NCBI RefSeq assembly: GCF_000003605.2
Contig: NW_003111970.1
Location: forward strand, 351,818 to 415,817
Direction of reading: 5' to 3'
Source: Saccoglossus kowalevskii
Lineage: Eukaryota; Hemichordata; Enteropneusta; Harrimaniidae
Length of the DNA: 64,000 nt
The notes below the pieces were generated by a model, which saw only the letters and a program-made list of their open reading frames with translations, was not told the origin of the DNA and did not search any database. The translations under genes and the position numbers were made by a program. Below are positions 13,204-27,616 of this stretch, piece by piece (position 1 is the first letter of the stretch; every line of letters begins with the position of its first letter).

Positions 13204-16028
13204 ACATTCGTTTACGTGTTTAACTTCTAAGAAATCTTTTTCCAGTATTTATATTTACATGCACTATCCAAAGAAATTTCCATTACGCTATTATCGAGTC
13301 TGCCAAGCCTGTCTCTTTGATAGAACAGACGCGGCTGTCATTTGATCAAACAAGCGTTGTCAAATGTTATCAACGCTGAACTTTTGCGGCCTGCCGCACG
13401 TTCAGACGTTGTACTTTCGAATTGACACGACCCAATTAGTATATGTATGTGTGCGTGTAGCGTGTCATCCAATGCCATATGATCAGTTCAGGTGTTTCGA
13501 ACGCATGGTCTTACACGATTTTCCCATCTTACTTTTACCCAACCAATCGTTTCTTTGCAATATACCGCGTTCACTACGTAATTACTCTAAATTTCCTATA
13601 CAGGAAGATATACAGACGTTGGTGCCGGTGGTTAAATACTTTATACACTAGTGACCTGTATTTTTTATGAATACATATCGAACCTCAAATTGAATTATGT
13701 GTATTATTTATGAAATACGGAAAGAGAATATGTCAACTAATATGCGTGTGTGCAAAATTCGCGTGTAAAAACCTCAATTAAATTATCCAATTTAGCTAAT
13801 TCGATATAAACGATGCCTACCCGGTTGTATTCTCTCGCATGACAGAATTGATGTTTTTCTCTCTGTATTTCGTGACGTTTGCAACTTTATTAATTCGGCA
13901 ATTTTTTAACTCGTGACGTTGTCATATCGTCAGCGCTACTACGATTTCACTGCCACCCCATGATGCTCTCAGACTGCGTCATTGGAAGTATTCGTCCGAT
14001 AAGAGATTACACTTTGGCTTCTTTTATCTGAGTTATGAATATAATCTTGAACCGTCATGTCTGAGTTCGTGTGTCTATCCTGCCAAAACCGATGACGTCA
14101 ATGAAACAGCCTGTTTTATTTATATCACGTGATAATGATTGCGTTTTAAATGCGAGTCGTTATGAAGATATTAACAATATACATAAACAATCTCGCAGAA
14201 AACTATTGGTTATTGATGGTATTCTTCTACAATCTACTTCTACCTACAAATAAATCATATTATGTCAATAGCCATAGGTGATATAACCGGAAAACGTGGA
14301 TGCAATCGAACAACTTAAGAAAATGAACAATTCGTCATCTATGTAAAAGAGCATGTTGATTTTTGAGTGTGAAGATAAACACTGCCACAGAATCGCTCAG
14401 CTGTAGTCGATACACTTAAATGAAACTTCCTTTTTATTGTAAACATAATTATTTTTATCTGTCATTTATACTTTCTCGAACATGCTGAGCGTTTAGAGGT
14501 TGACTCCGGGGAATTGGCAACGGAGAGAGGAGTGTTGAATTTCAATTCGAAGATGGTAGGCTTTGATACTGCACATACATCCTGAATCTGTTCATCTTGA
14601 CGACAACTCAACAATCTCTGGCAGAATTTAACCTTCCGACCTCGATTAGAGAATCCGTCAAAAAGATGCTGTTATGCTTTGACAGAAATTTGACTTATAA
14701 AAGATTTGATTTCCCGCTAAAGTGGGATGTTTGACCTCGCCGGGTGACCTCGCGTGTCGCCGTGGCTGCACACATCATCCGAACGGCGTATTCATTCTGA
14801 CGTAGAACTGTCACGCTCGAAGGATTCATTTTGACATGTTCATTACACACTGACGCGTTTTCGCAGGGAGTATTTGATTTCAAATAAAAGGCATTAACAA
14901 AAATGTACAGCGTTCTAGATATTTTTAACACCAAATGCATGTTCTGATAAATAACACAAATTCAAACAAGCAATGTATGTTGATGGGGTCCGATATATGG
15001 TGTGATCGAAAAATGTTACGCTCAATTTGTGTTTGGTCAACAAAGTGGCGTGATGAACAATGTAGAGACGATGTATAAGACGATCATCAATTACACACAC
15101 CGCCCACACGACATACATTCATTTATAACATAGCGTTATTTCCATACCTCTTATTAACATGAATTTATTTTCTTCGTGATGAAAAAGAATACCTGCTTGC
15201 ACATTATTTAAGGTTGTTTTATTTTCTGTTGGCGAATTTCGCTCTCCGCTGGATCGACCATCTGCTAATTTTTCAAACGAAATTAATTTACATAAACTGT
15301 CGAGTGACTGAACATCGTCGCACCATTTCTTTACGGCGACATGTCACGCTGATCTCCATCTTCGTACTTGTGGTTACCTAGGCAACCATATTTCCCTTTG
15401 TATAAAAATACCCTAATATACCCCAGAGCAAAGAATAAACTTACTCGTAGAAGACCTGCTAAAGATAACGTAGGTTTTAATTTTCATACATTTTGTTTAA
15501 CGCTGCCTAATAATGGCAGAACAGAATTCTAATCTTGCGGGATTCAATTGATAGTTAATTTCTTTCTCTTTGTATTATTCAAGCATCGGCACGTAATACT
15601 TCACCAGCGATCCCGTATTTGGCATGGTTGCTCAGTATTGTCTAAATGTCACCTGTCAGTCACAAACACAGCCGGCTGCGTAATCAAACACGAAGTCCAT
15701 CATTGGCATTATTCAAACCATATGAAATGCAACATGACAATATCCCAAGTGTCAAATCATATTAATATTACATCAAACTGCGTTGTCAGTGGACTTGGAC
15801 GTATGTTTCAGTTATTTTAGCTGAACGAAGTTTAACGTAAATTGCAGAAATATACATGACATGAGTATTTTCCAGGCAACACATGACAAGAAAACCATAA
15901 CCATTCTCTGTGAACGATAACTATTTATATTGACTTAAAGTACACAAGCTTCAGATTCGTTGCGCCGTGTTCGATATGGGTTCTGTAAAGCGTATAAAAT
16001 ATAGTTTTGTTTATACGAAATGCGAACC
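13204..16028. other. intergenic or intronic, nothing recognised
   Basis: ORFs at 13364-13651, 14695-15118 and 15548-15820 lack supporting splice signals and family features. One perfect TGACGTCA lies at 14093-14100. No tRNA, rRNA or snRNA pattern was seen. Confidence 0.45.
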
Positions 16029-16432
16029 CTCGCTGCGTAGCGTAGCGCGCTGTGCCAGTACACTTTATGTTGCGGAACGACTATTGCGCGCTGTGGCAGT
16101 ACACATGACGCTGCCTAGCGACTATGGCGCGCTGCAGCAGTACTAGTGGCGCTGCGTAGCGACTATGGCGCGCTGCGTAACGACTAAGGCGTGTTGCGTC
16201 AGTACACGTGGCGCTGCTTAGCTACTATGGCGCGCTGGGTAACGACTATGGCACGCTGCGGCGGTACACGTGGCGCTGCGTAACGACTAAGGCGCGCTGC
16301 GTCTGTACACGTGGCGCTGCTTACCGACTATGGCGCGCTGCGTAACAACTGTGGCACGCTGCGGCAGTACACGTGGCGCTGCGTAACGACTAAGGCGCGC
16401 TGCGGCAGTACACGTGGCGCTTCGTGACGATT
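16029..16432. repeat. GC-rich CpG-dense minisatellite, about 20.5-bp subunits
   Basis: Two subunit types alternate: one like CTGCGTAACGACTAAGGCG and one like CTGCGGCAGTACACGTGGCG. They combine into blocks of about 41 bp (two subunits) or 62 bp (three subunits). About 19-20 subunits are present, more diverged on the left. The composition contrasts sharply with the AT-rich flanks. Confidence 0.93.
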
Positions 16433-19400
16433 TCCTATGCTGAACTGTTTGTTTATTTTGCTTGTAAATGTATGCATGAGATACGACTTTGCTGTATTAA
16501 TATGCCATGCTTAGCGTTAATCGTGTCTGGGTTCCACATATTTATATATCATACCGAGAATTTCAAACAGACACGTAAAGAATGCTTAATTCTTGCTCAA
16601 AATGTAAGTCATATGACGCACAGGTACACACAGGGCAGCGAAGTATTGAAATAAAGCGCCGGAAATCAATAGAGATGTTTCCATCCATATACGTGATAAC
16701 ATTTGCCTTAGAATAAACTAACGGAGTCGAAACGTGATCAAGCATTTTAAGACAGGGACGGGCGCAAGACAAACACTCCAATATTAACGCAAAACACGTG
16801 ACACGAGTCGGCTGGTATTCAATTGAAATGCACTGCAGATAACTAATTTTAAAATATTGAAATTAATGCTCACTTGTTACCGGGTACTTATTACATGCGC
16901 ACCGACGCTTTCCGTCAATGTCGTCAAAAATACACCTTGTTGATCAATGTGTATTGCAACTAAACTCGATAATGATTTTAAAATTATGACTTGTTTTTGT
17001 TAAACGTGATCAGTGTCTGATTTAAATAAAGGATATTATATGTTGGCATTTTGGGGAACCCGGGACACTATATAATTGACAATTTATTTTGCGGCGACGT
17101 TGATGAAATTTGGCGCAACATAATGACGAATTAAACATTGTAAATGCTTGTTACAATGAACTCTTGACTTGTTCTTATCTTCTCGATGAAACATGATTAC
17201 TGGAAGACTTTTAATCAAGAGCAGAACAACCTTTTATTAGAGAAGTCAGGTCTATCAGTGACACCCTAAGTCGACGATGATACGCAGGGATGTCCCGAAC
17301 CGGGATCTGTGTTTTTGTGATCAAGCCAGGATGTAATACGATAAGGTACGGCTTTAAACATGCAGCTTTAACGGTGATCCATCGTCAATTCATTATTCAA
17401 TGCTTCATCCATTCGTCGTGGATTAAATATCAGTGGCCTAGGGAGTCCCTCTAGGCAGTCCGTTAATATAAAGAAGATTGAACATAGATCCAACTCGAGT
17501 AATACTATATAATGTCACCTTTGTTTTCTGTTAGCCGATTTAAAACTCGGCTTACCCGTGCTGAGTGCACATACAATAAAACGTGTGCTCCTGTATGTGT
17601 AACGGGTGACCGGGCGAAGACAGAATGTCTGTTTTTGTAGATAATCCCCGACTGACGTACTATCATAAATTTGAATATAAAAACGTCGTAGAAAGAAACG
17701 TCGAATCTCGCATCATTGAAATGTACAAGAAAATTTCATCATTTGATTTTTCATTTTGGTTTCAATATAACTTGAAATCGAAACTAAGGCGTTAAGATAA
17801 TTGTAATACAACTTCAAGTTCACATACTAAATTATTTTGCTCATGATAAGCCGGTCGTTCAGATTTGAGTGTGACAACCGGTTAATGTAAAACAAACGAC
17901 CATGCATCCTGACTCGTCATGAGAATACACAAGGGAGAATAACAGCTGCAATTTCTTGTACTTTGTGATATCAGACAATATGCTTAATTTCAGTTCATTT
18001 GCATAAACAGAAGTTTTTTTTTATTAACTCGAGGCATGAATATTAATGTCGTGATACGAACGTTATATTAATTGCTTCGACGTAGAAACCTTCGGGCATT
18101 ATCATAGGCAGGGAACTGACTCCAATTATCTAAATTACTAATGCTGCACGGAGTCTTACCGGTGAACTTTAACCCCTACAAGAATACTTTATAAAATACG
18201 TATATAACGGGACTCTTGTTAAATGCATCGATGCAATTCAGTGAGTTTATTTACATTTTAGTTGATTAAGATGAGTTGAAACGTGTAATCCAAATTTATT
18301 AGATTCTCCATATCTTCAGATTATCCAGTTTTATTACGGATATTATTGCTACAATACATTATTTGGAATCATGTCAAGTACGCTGTCAACATTCACTGCG
18401 CGAGTTTTATAATTGAAGCCCTAATTAAGAAATAATTCAGTAATATTTGACTATCATTATAGTACCTGCCGATATAGCTGAAATAAAATGAATAAATAAA
18501 TAATTTTCCTGAAATAGACACATGTAACTGAAGAAACTATTATAAGTATTAAGGAACTAGTACAATAACGCACTCGATACGATCTAGCATACATTATTCA
18601 GTAATTGCGTAAGATAAGACACGATAAGCTAATGCAAGCTGGTAATATTTCTACGATCGACCTCTGTACACTCAATAGAAATGAGAATGCATTCTTTCTT
18701 ATTTTGCGAAGTAAACAATCATATTAAAAATGCGTGGTGGAAAAGTGGATAATGAACAGTTTGGCGTTCGTCGGATGTCAGGTGACTAAACGGATGCGTA
18801 ATAATGAACGTGTTGCTGCGCACAATGCAACGTGACGAACAAGAAAAAAAAAAACTAATCGAAAAATGTCAAAATAACCACCGTAATTGATCTACTTGAC
18901 AGTAATGAAATAAAAACACAAATGGTATAACAGTTATTATACATCGACAATACCCGTTCTAACGCGATTTATTCCATAATATCACCGCTATTGATTGACA
19001 ATATCCATCTCGATGGAACGTGGAAAAAAAGACCCGATCAGATTAAATTGACTAAATGTACAGTACAGCCACGCCATTATAGTGGGAATAGGGTATTTTC
19101 CAATTTGTTTCCTTTGAAAACTATGATTCAAATAATACAAACTGTTTGAGTCAGAACAAAAAATGATGCAAATACCCAGTCAATGTATGAGGTTGGAAAA
19201 GACGACAATACTATAGTGTGCGCGCGTGTGCATCTGTGTGTTTGTATTTAGATTGTACACGGTAACACAACTATATGTACAGTGTCAGATTACGTTTCTC
19301 CACGTAATGTAAATCGAATTTCACCTTGTTTCCTTTCTCCGTGTCGCAGGCAGTCACAAAGAAAGAATTTCAACAAAAGCAGCAATCGTGTCACGTGTCT

Positions 19401-20159
19401 CTTCGACATATCCCCCAAAGACATTTAACAAATACACTGTGACTGACTTGACTGCGGACTCAGGACGTCTGTAAAACTATATAACGCAGTATACAGAATT
19501 ATGCAACACAATGTCAACAATCAGACCGAACATGTCTAAATCTATGATAACCATGGCACAGTCATGTGATCTTTCGCAGCTATACATCGATTTACCTTCC
19601 TGAGGTGTAACGTCACACAGCTCATTGACGCTATCACAGCCACAATGCGATTGTTTTTGTATTTTAAGATAGTATGACATGGGTAGCTGAAAGTATGAAA
19701 CGAATGGGATGGATGTGTAGTTTTAAGCGAAACAGATGGCCCATGGTTGCAATGCTATTAATATACAAAATGTATGGCTCTTAGCCAATAACGGTGCTCT
19801 GTTGGAAAAAAATAGCGCCTATAGCCATTTGTGTATAAATGCGTTCACCGAGCTTGAATAATAAGCCACGACATATGTTCGTGAAAATAGTTAAAAAGGT
19901 GGTGTTACTCGTATATTTGGTGAGAAATCTCGATTTAATTCTTACATTTCATTCTGGATATATTTGAGCAGCTATCGGGCGAAGAATAATAGAGGAAACT
20001 TAATTTTGTAAATTATACACGAGTTGACAACTCGCTATAATTAACTGGCTACATCGAACGTGTGCGATAAAACAGTAATGCAACTTAGAACTGACATCTG
20101 TTCGTCTATCTGGTTTGTCAAAATCTATTATTCCACGTCTAACCTACTCACTGAGATAA
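16433..20159. other. non-coding stretch, nothing recognised
   Basis: AT-rich, with stops in all frames and only short random ORFs (16424-16654, 19477-19680). A small hairpin-forming segment lies near 17551-17609, where ACCCGT...CACATAC pairs with GTATGTG...ACGGGT. Confidence 0.45.
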
Positions 20160-20417
20160 TATGATTCCACGGACAAAGCGTCCAATCGGGTGTGAAATTC
20201 TGCTCAGTGCTCGGAGGACGCATGCGCACATGGGTTGCGTTCGAAGAACCCCACGGGACCGTCGTCAATGTATTGTTGGTACTACAGTGAACTGAGAAGA
20301 CGAGTTAGAAATACGCTCAGCGCCACAAGACAGACAGCGAAACCGATTCAATCGCCACCGATGCTCATCACGGCACGGAAATCCATCTGGAGGTGGGATG
20401 TTTAGAGCCGGGGAGAG
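20160..20417 (+). promoter_or_regulatory. candidate promoter and non-coding first exon
   Basis: A CCAAT box-like CCAATCGGG (about 20189) and an NRF1-like GCATGCGCAC (20220-20229) precede a GC-richer stretch that ends at a consensus splice donor, GAG|GTAAG at 20417/20418. The only ATG there is followed by a short frame, so an exon here would be 5' UTR. The next plausible acceptor of a recognised gene on this strand is at 31153, before the zinc-finger CDS, but a 10.7-kb intron linking them is inference. Confidence 0.3.
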
Positions 20418-21826
20418 GTAAGAAATTACACATCATCTTCTTAATCATGGAAATTACGTTGAACGCTGCCGTATTCACGGTTTAACAACGCAGCGTGGAA
20501 TGATACAGCTACAAGCTGCTTATGGTTATATATCGACGCTCACAGTCTCTCAGGTGTAGCATATGCCACTCGCCGTTTCTTTGTTGGTAATTCAACGGCA
20601 AGTGTCCACAGAAATCCACGGTGTACTCATTTCCTCTTTAAAAACATTATACACGTGCTGATTGGCGGTAACCTCCCCCATTCTTGATGGCTATCGATTC
20701 GTGCTTCTTATTTCGGTCGATATTATCTTAACTGTCTGTTATTAATTCTCCATGTGATGTAATGGCGAAGCAGGCACGGCTAGACAAGGCTGGCTTTGTG
20801 TCCATGCACTGTGACACGCTTCTCTTTGTACGCTTTGTATGCCTACTCAATAGTGTACTTATTTCGACAGGACCGACTGGTCCTTCTATTGTGAAACTTA
20901 AATAGCTAACAAGGGGAGGGGACTTCCTACAAGACCGCATTTAATTCGGTACTACGTTTGTTCTTCGCTCGGCCTGATGTCTCAATGGACCACGACGTTT
21001 GAAATTTCCGACCTGGGTTATTTTAATCAGCAGGAAGTCGCAGAGTGATTATCAGAATATATGTACATTATATCTCCGGCTTCCCATAATAGTTGTTTTA
21101 ACGTCGGACAACTTTATCTTAAAAACGTGCAACACGCGCATACGCTTAAATCTAACAATTCCGAACTTCGACTGATATTATTCGCTTGTATAAATATCGC
21201 CCTTCTTCATTGTCAACGAATTAAAATTAATTGTCATCGCCAGTGAACGTTTTGCATCGACTCGTTTATCTATCACCAGCAAACTCTTAACTCTGCATAT
21301 AATTTTACGGGACGGTTTTTTGATTAACTAAACAGCGTAGAGTTTCATTAACTAAATTGTCTCTCGCATGGGCTGAATATTTAACGACGTGGAGTCTTGA
21401 GCCATGCACCATACGTAGTTCTATTCATCCAGGCGTTGAAGCCTCGCCACAAAAGAACTGTTGAAATAATAATGACAACCTGAATTCAGAGCTTAAATAA
21501 TTAATACGTCCATAGTTATCGTGAGCAGTTTAACACTGGGATCTGCATTTCATCAATTTTATTCCGGGATTATGTTGAAAGAATCCAGTCAGGCGACCGA
21601 TTGTATTTAGGGGCATTATTAGAAGAAGCGGGAATCGATTAAAAGACGGTGAGTTGGAGACTGGCTCGGTCGTTTTTGGTCTTTTTTTTATCAGAATTCG
21701 CAGCTAATTGGTAACAACCTTATTAATCCCGTTCGAGTCTGTCTGTCCAGGGTAATATATAAAGGACATTTTTTCTTATTCAATTAGTTACAATCATTAA
21801 CTTATTATGGGTATTTTTTAAATCAT

Positions 21827-21828
<2 letters not shown>

Positions 21829-21857
<29 letters not shown>
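21829..21857. repeat. poly(A) run, 29 bases
   Basis: An uninterrupted A tract. It could be a retroposed tail, but no recognisable retro-element body or target duplication precedes it. Confidence 0.9.
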
Positions 21858-21859
<2 letters not shown>

Positions 21860-23569
21860 ACAACGCTGGGAAGATAGTGCTTGATGTTTTAAGTGCAATT
21901 TGTGCGCAATGAATCGAAAGTAAGTGACTTTTGTATCGGAAAACACCGTGACGAATACTGTAAACGACGGCCTCAACAAACGGTCGTCCCGGAAATGTAT
22001 TACAAACCACCCATTACGCGAGAATGGAAAAAAAATGCGAAATTGAATATTATATATTCCACGTACGGATTATATTTTATATTTCACTGTTATACAAACC
22101 ATGTACACCCGTCTTCTGAGTAATGTAGTACAAAAATAAACTTATTTCAAAATCGCAATATCAAGTCAGTATAGAAGATGCTGGGACATCGACAGTGATA
22201 CCATGTTCCGAAAATTATGATTGACATTATTTAAAATAACCATTGTATTTGTAATTTGCAGAACAACTCGATGTTCATTTCGAATAGCATTTGTAGTCCA
22301 AAATCACATCATGATTTCTTTCCCACTAGGAGAGTTTGATATCTGTTTAAGAAGGATAAGAATGGTTAGGCTGCGATTAGATACGCTGTGGTAGATTCAA
22401 AGTGAATCGGCGAGCGAAATAGAGAGACGAAATAGCGATTTCATCTGAAAAAAACTCTGTAGCTAGTCGGTAGACGAGACATTATGTATTTTTTATTTGC
22501 CTTTTCTATTAAAATTGGGGAAAAATAGCGTCTATGGCGTAATTAAGTAGAAATGCGAGTTTCGTGTATACACAACAAATTAAGTAATGGGTTCTGAGAT
22601 GTTATAAATAAATCCATGTCAAGGTGATTCACAATGTGTGCCGTTTATATGATCTCACGTATACGCGTCGGATAGGAAGAAATCATGTTACCACAACAAC
22701 ACAAGGTGACGTCATCTTCAGCTGCCAACCATGGCCATGAACTGATAAAGTTCAACTGTGGTTCCTAGTAGATTTCATAATGTATTTTATTGTTACGAAT
22801 AATTACTATGTTTTCTGTCAGTGTTTGCTGAAAACCTTACATTTCTTGTTTTAAAACTATTTCCTTTAATTATCTGAGCCATAAATGAACTTAACGTTCC
22901 TTGTAGAGATTCTCACACAGCACCAGGTACATGTACTAGAATTTACATATTTTCTGTTGTACTGCATATACATAACGTCGCCACATCTTCAAGTTGGGCA
23001 CGGGTCCTGGGGTAAGGGATTAAATTATTCAAACATCAAAAATAAGAGATACAAGCAGATATTCAAGCTTGAAATGTACAATTTTGCTTATTTTCTTGGT
23101 ACATCATTTCTCACCGAAAGCCGAAATGTACTACGGGTTTGACGTGGGTATACCATCTCCGTCACGTTGGTTTGACATATTTGGGATTGTATTGAAACTT
23201 TGACATTTAAGACAACAACAGATCAAACACCAACATTTTAACTTACACCGCTAGGAAGAAAAAATAACAAATTACACCAACATCTTATCTTTCTGGTGGC
23301 ACACTTAAAGCTTCCTAAACTATGGAAATAACACTTCTCGGGGATGAATGTGGAAACTTAGTACGGACCGTATATTTTTTATTATATAGAGCTGATGTGT
23401 CACTACTTCACCTTCATTATTTACTTTCATTTACTCATCACGTAGTATAATTAAAAACTTGTCAGCTATTACCGTGACCTGTTTTTTTTTTCATGATTCA
23501 TTTTCCATCCTACCACATCTACTATAAACTTTACAATGGGAATACCATGTGTTACTCTGAAGACTGTGT

Positions 23570-23905
23570 GAGTTTGTTGCGTTGAAATGAACCCTGTGTT
23601 AGCATGACATGTTTCTACTATGTGAACTGTGTTGCGTTCATGACGTGAAATGTATTCTTTAGTGGCATATACCTCTTTTTATGGTCTATGGTATTAGCGA
23701 GACATTTTTCAACATTGTACACTGTGGTGCGTTCAAGCCAGCGTGACTTGAAATAACTCAGTATTAACAGGGAATTTGTCTACCGCGTGTACTGTGTTGC
23801 GTTCAAGGCATGACATCAATATTGCACACTGATGTGTCGCATTCAAGGCGACGTTACTTGAAATGAACCCCGTCTTGTCAAGGCATATGTTCGACATTGA
23901 ACACG
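23570..23905. repeat. degenerate tandem repeat
   Basis: Phrases close to CTGTGTTGCGTTCAAGGC followed by TGACTTGAAATGAACCC recur at about 23575, 23629, 23718, 23788 and 23828, with spacing from 40 to 90 bases. This looks like an old, partly eroded tandem array. Confidence 0.55.
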
Positions 23906-26900
23906 CTCATCAACCCCTATAGATCAATGTCGCTATTCACTTAGCACCTGGTCAAAATCGTACTTTTTACGACCGCAAAATGATTTACTTTCCGTACCGT
24001 CAACGTATGTCTGATTACTGCTGTCGTGCAGCGTGGCTTATATTTCCAAGAATAACGGTGCACGGCTTCTCATTCCGCCCTTCCTCCGTCCTATCAATGC
24101 ATTGAACTTGAGCGGAGTGCATGTGACGTCGTGTCCTGGTTTGCCCCAGGTCATCTCGGAGACACGCTGGAATGAAGAACACAACAGCGACCGATGTCAG
24201 GGCCGAGTACACACGTGCCTGTCGCGTCACGATATGCGCAACACGCTAATGACGTATACTTAGTTTATTTTATAAAAATATATATATTATAAATTAAATC
24301 TATACCAATATAAAATAATAAAACTTGCAAATCAATTAATAAATGAATTGAATTATGCGTATTTGCAATAAAATTGTAAATCGTAGAATAGCATGTATGG
24401 GTATATACTAGTAATCAATATTACCTACCCTAATGTAAATTATGATTGTTGGAAACTACTAGTATGTAAGCATGAGTCTCATATGAATTAATAACAAAAT
24501 AGGACTAATAATTAGTTACGTAATGCATATTGTGTATCTGCCACCACCATGCTTACCAGTGTATGCCGAGGTGTTAACTCCTGTGCTCGCCTCAGCTGTT
24601 TGCTTGAATACTGTGAGACTGTCCAAAAACAAACCGCGGCCCATGCTACACCCGCGATGATAAATTACCCATTCTAACCGTGCTGTTTTAATACGTAGTA
24701 TTCGTACGAGAAACTGGGCTGATTGGAACTTTTTTTGTGGCCGGGTAGGGTAGCTCACTATAATTGAGAACAGAGACGTACGGGCAGGGTACAATGCGCA
24801 CACAGGGAGATTCAACGACATATGGTATTCCAAATACCATTTAAATTATTAGCCTTTACGAGCTATGTGACGTCACAAACTAAATCTATGGAGATTTGCC
24901 ATCAATTCTCTTGTGGGCAGATAAAATGATTAGCCCGGAAAACGCACCTGCTGCACCCCAAACACGTTCGCCAATATTGAGTGCGGAGTTACACTTGCAT
25001 TGAATGCCAAGCAAACACGTATCACCAAACACACTTGCGAACTCGTGAATATTGCTGTAATTGCTGAAATAGTGTTTAAACACATTAAATTTAATAAATA
25101 TAATATTTAATCATTTTATACGGGTGTATAAGTAATAGTAGCCGGATATGATGTTCACAGTGTACACACGCATCTTGAACACGAACAGAAAAAGCTGCTA
25201 TTTCCCAGGAATTGTGTTGTTCGTGTCGTCGGGTCACTAAATATCCGCAGCCTCGTGTTCGGCTCGGAAAACGAAGTGCCTCCAAATTTTGTGTTTTTTT
25301 TATCATGGACCACAGTCCCTCAATAGAGAGGCTGTGCATGAACCTATATCCGGGCCCATCAAAACAATACAAGCAATCAGCAGTGTAAAATCGTGAACAA
25401 ACGAATAACATTTGACGAGAGCGTGGTCAAAGGTCAAGTAGATGTTAAAGTCGTCCTGTAGTGATGGTTAAGAGAGAGTGCTTTTCAACTTGAAAAGGTA
25501 AATTACATTTAATTATCGCTATTGATATCAACATTGTCATCACTGGTGGATGACAATATAGGAAGGTCAACTAGCCAGCTGTCATTCCATTTTTTGGTAT
25601 CCATATCCACTGTAACAATAAATGGCGAAGTCAAACAATGAAAACCACGCTGCTATTAAATAATGGATTTAATTTAACAGAAATGCTTTCCTACACTTTC
25701 TATTGTTATACAGAATACTAACGTTTGTAGAATGACATTTTTCAAGAATGCGCATGAGAATAAGGATACAAATATCCACGAATAAGCAACTGTAACATTA
25801 TGTATATACTCAGTGTGTGGTTTCCTAATCATTTTTCACTTGCTACAAATCTTGAATAAAATTTTATTCAAAAAAATCAATAAATAACTAAAAAAATGAC
25901 GTTCGGAGGGGTAAGCTAAGCTCAGGAAATAATAGTGGGACTCACATTAAAAACAGACACGATTAGTCACACTTAACGCCAACATCGTATAACGCACAAT
26001 TACATTTCCGTATCCGTTTTCCGTATTGTTTGTAGACGGGTTGAACATTCATGTTAATAGAATATGACAACACATGTTTTGTGTCACTCACAAAACAGTT
26101 TAATTTGTTTTTGTAATATCAACGGCATTAGCAATTTTAGCAAAAAAAAATAAAATAAAAAATAACAACACTACTTCATTTGTAGTACTAGTATAATGTT
26201 TGTTGAAACAACAAAATACATCACACGAATCAGGTGTCTGTGAATGTGAGCAATATATAACTGTATTTGCAGACCGGGATATGAAAATTGAACATGGGAA
26301 AAATAAAAGCGATCATGTAAGTCGCTCAAGAGACGTTTAGTGTAATTTTGAGATAAAAAAAAAACTACCTGAGAATACACTCCAACCAGCCTTAGCTATT
26401 AAGTTCTCAGAGATCAGCTCGTCAAAAATAATCATCGCAACTCCACAAACCACAGAATCACGATGTCTCGTATGATGAAGAAGATCAGTTAGTCATTTAT
26501 ACCCTTTCCGTTTAAGCCGCCCCGTTAATTGGAAGGACTAAAATTTCCAAGATATCAAGTGTCTCGTGTCATGTATACATCAAATGCGAGTTAAATTACT
26601 ACCTTTTTACAAGTAAAATAATTTATTCATCAGAAGAGTTTAAAACGCGCATCTGTTACTTAAACGTACAAATATACTAAATGTCACGTATCGAAATACA
26701 TCTACTCCGTGCCTCGGATTAAATATGAAACCCGGGCTGGTGGTTCCGATTTTATAAATACGCATAAATATTTCGTTCTGCAGTAATCCCCGGCCATTAA
26801 ATATACATCGAGTCTTTAATGTGCGTGACATTAATATCTCAAATGTCACCGGTTTTTTTTTTATACAGAAAACATGTTTTTCTCACTAAAATAACAGTAT

Positions 26901-27605
26901 TAAGTATTTTCCCTGTAGATGACAATTACGGAGATACGGAAATATGTCCTATATGTTACTGTAATTTTTGGTCACACGACATTCAGTGTAATCACCTTGA
27001 CATCATTTTACACTGTGACATCACAAAATAAGTCCATGGTTTCTTTGCACACATTAAAAGTTCACCACACGACAAAAGTGTAATGTATTACTATGATACG
27101 AATCACCGACCGCAGAAATGACTTTTATAAAATAGCTTTGACAATATTTTCTCACATATCTATTGTGATAGCTCAACGGCATCAAACATTCTGAGATGTA
27201 CCTACGCACTCAAACTAAAGTTGCGTGCAGGTGCGCGAATAATCTCGAATTCGTCGAATCGCCGTCAATCATTTCTGCAGGCTGCTTCACGATCCTTCAA
27301 GGTGAATTTAATATAAAGAAAGCAATTAAACATCGTTTTCAGAAGGCAGTTGCCAGTTTTTATTTCGAGTTATTTACACAATAAAGTATACCATAATTCA
27401 ATATCAGCCATTTACTCGACAAATGTATGATAAATTTGCGAATAATATCCCTCCTGAGTGGTTGGAAACAACTTGAAATCCTTACTAGCTGCTAGTCGCG
27501 ATAATTTCTTTAAGTGTGCAAACATTCACGCACCATATAGGTAATGTAGGTACATTTCTGTAATGTTAGTCCTTTTGCACAATATTCGCAATAAGTCTAC
27601 GCAAA

Positions 27606-27616
27606 TGCGCATGCGC
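27606..27616. promoter_or_regulatory. NRF1-type palindrome
   Basis: TGCGCATGCGC is a perfect match to the NRF1 core. No exon can be attached to it. Confidence 0.3.

Noticed and set aside
12692-13230. ORFs of 157-173 codons across the first N-run
   Set aside because: Almost all codons are N; no real sequence supports them. The same holds for the ORFs across 43432-43795.
24516-25411. Minus-strand ORFs of 65-106 codons, one followed by a GTAAGC donor
   Set aside because: No pyrimidine-rich acceptor on the other side and no conserved motif; codon content looks random.
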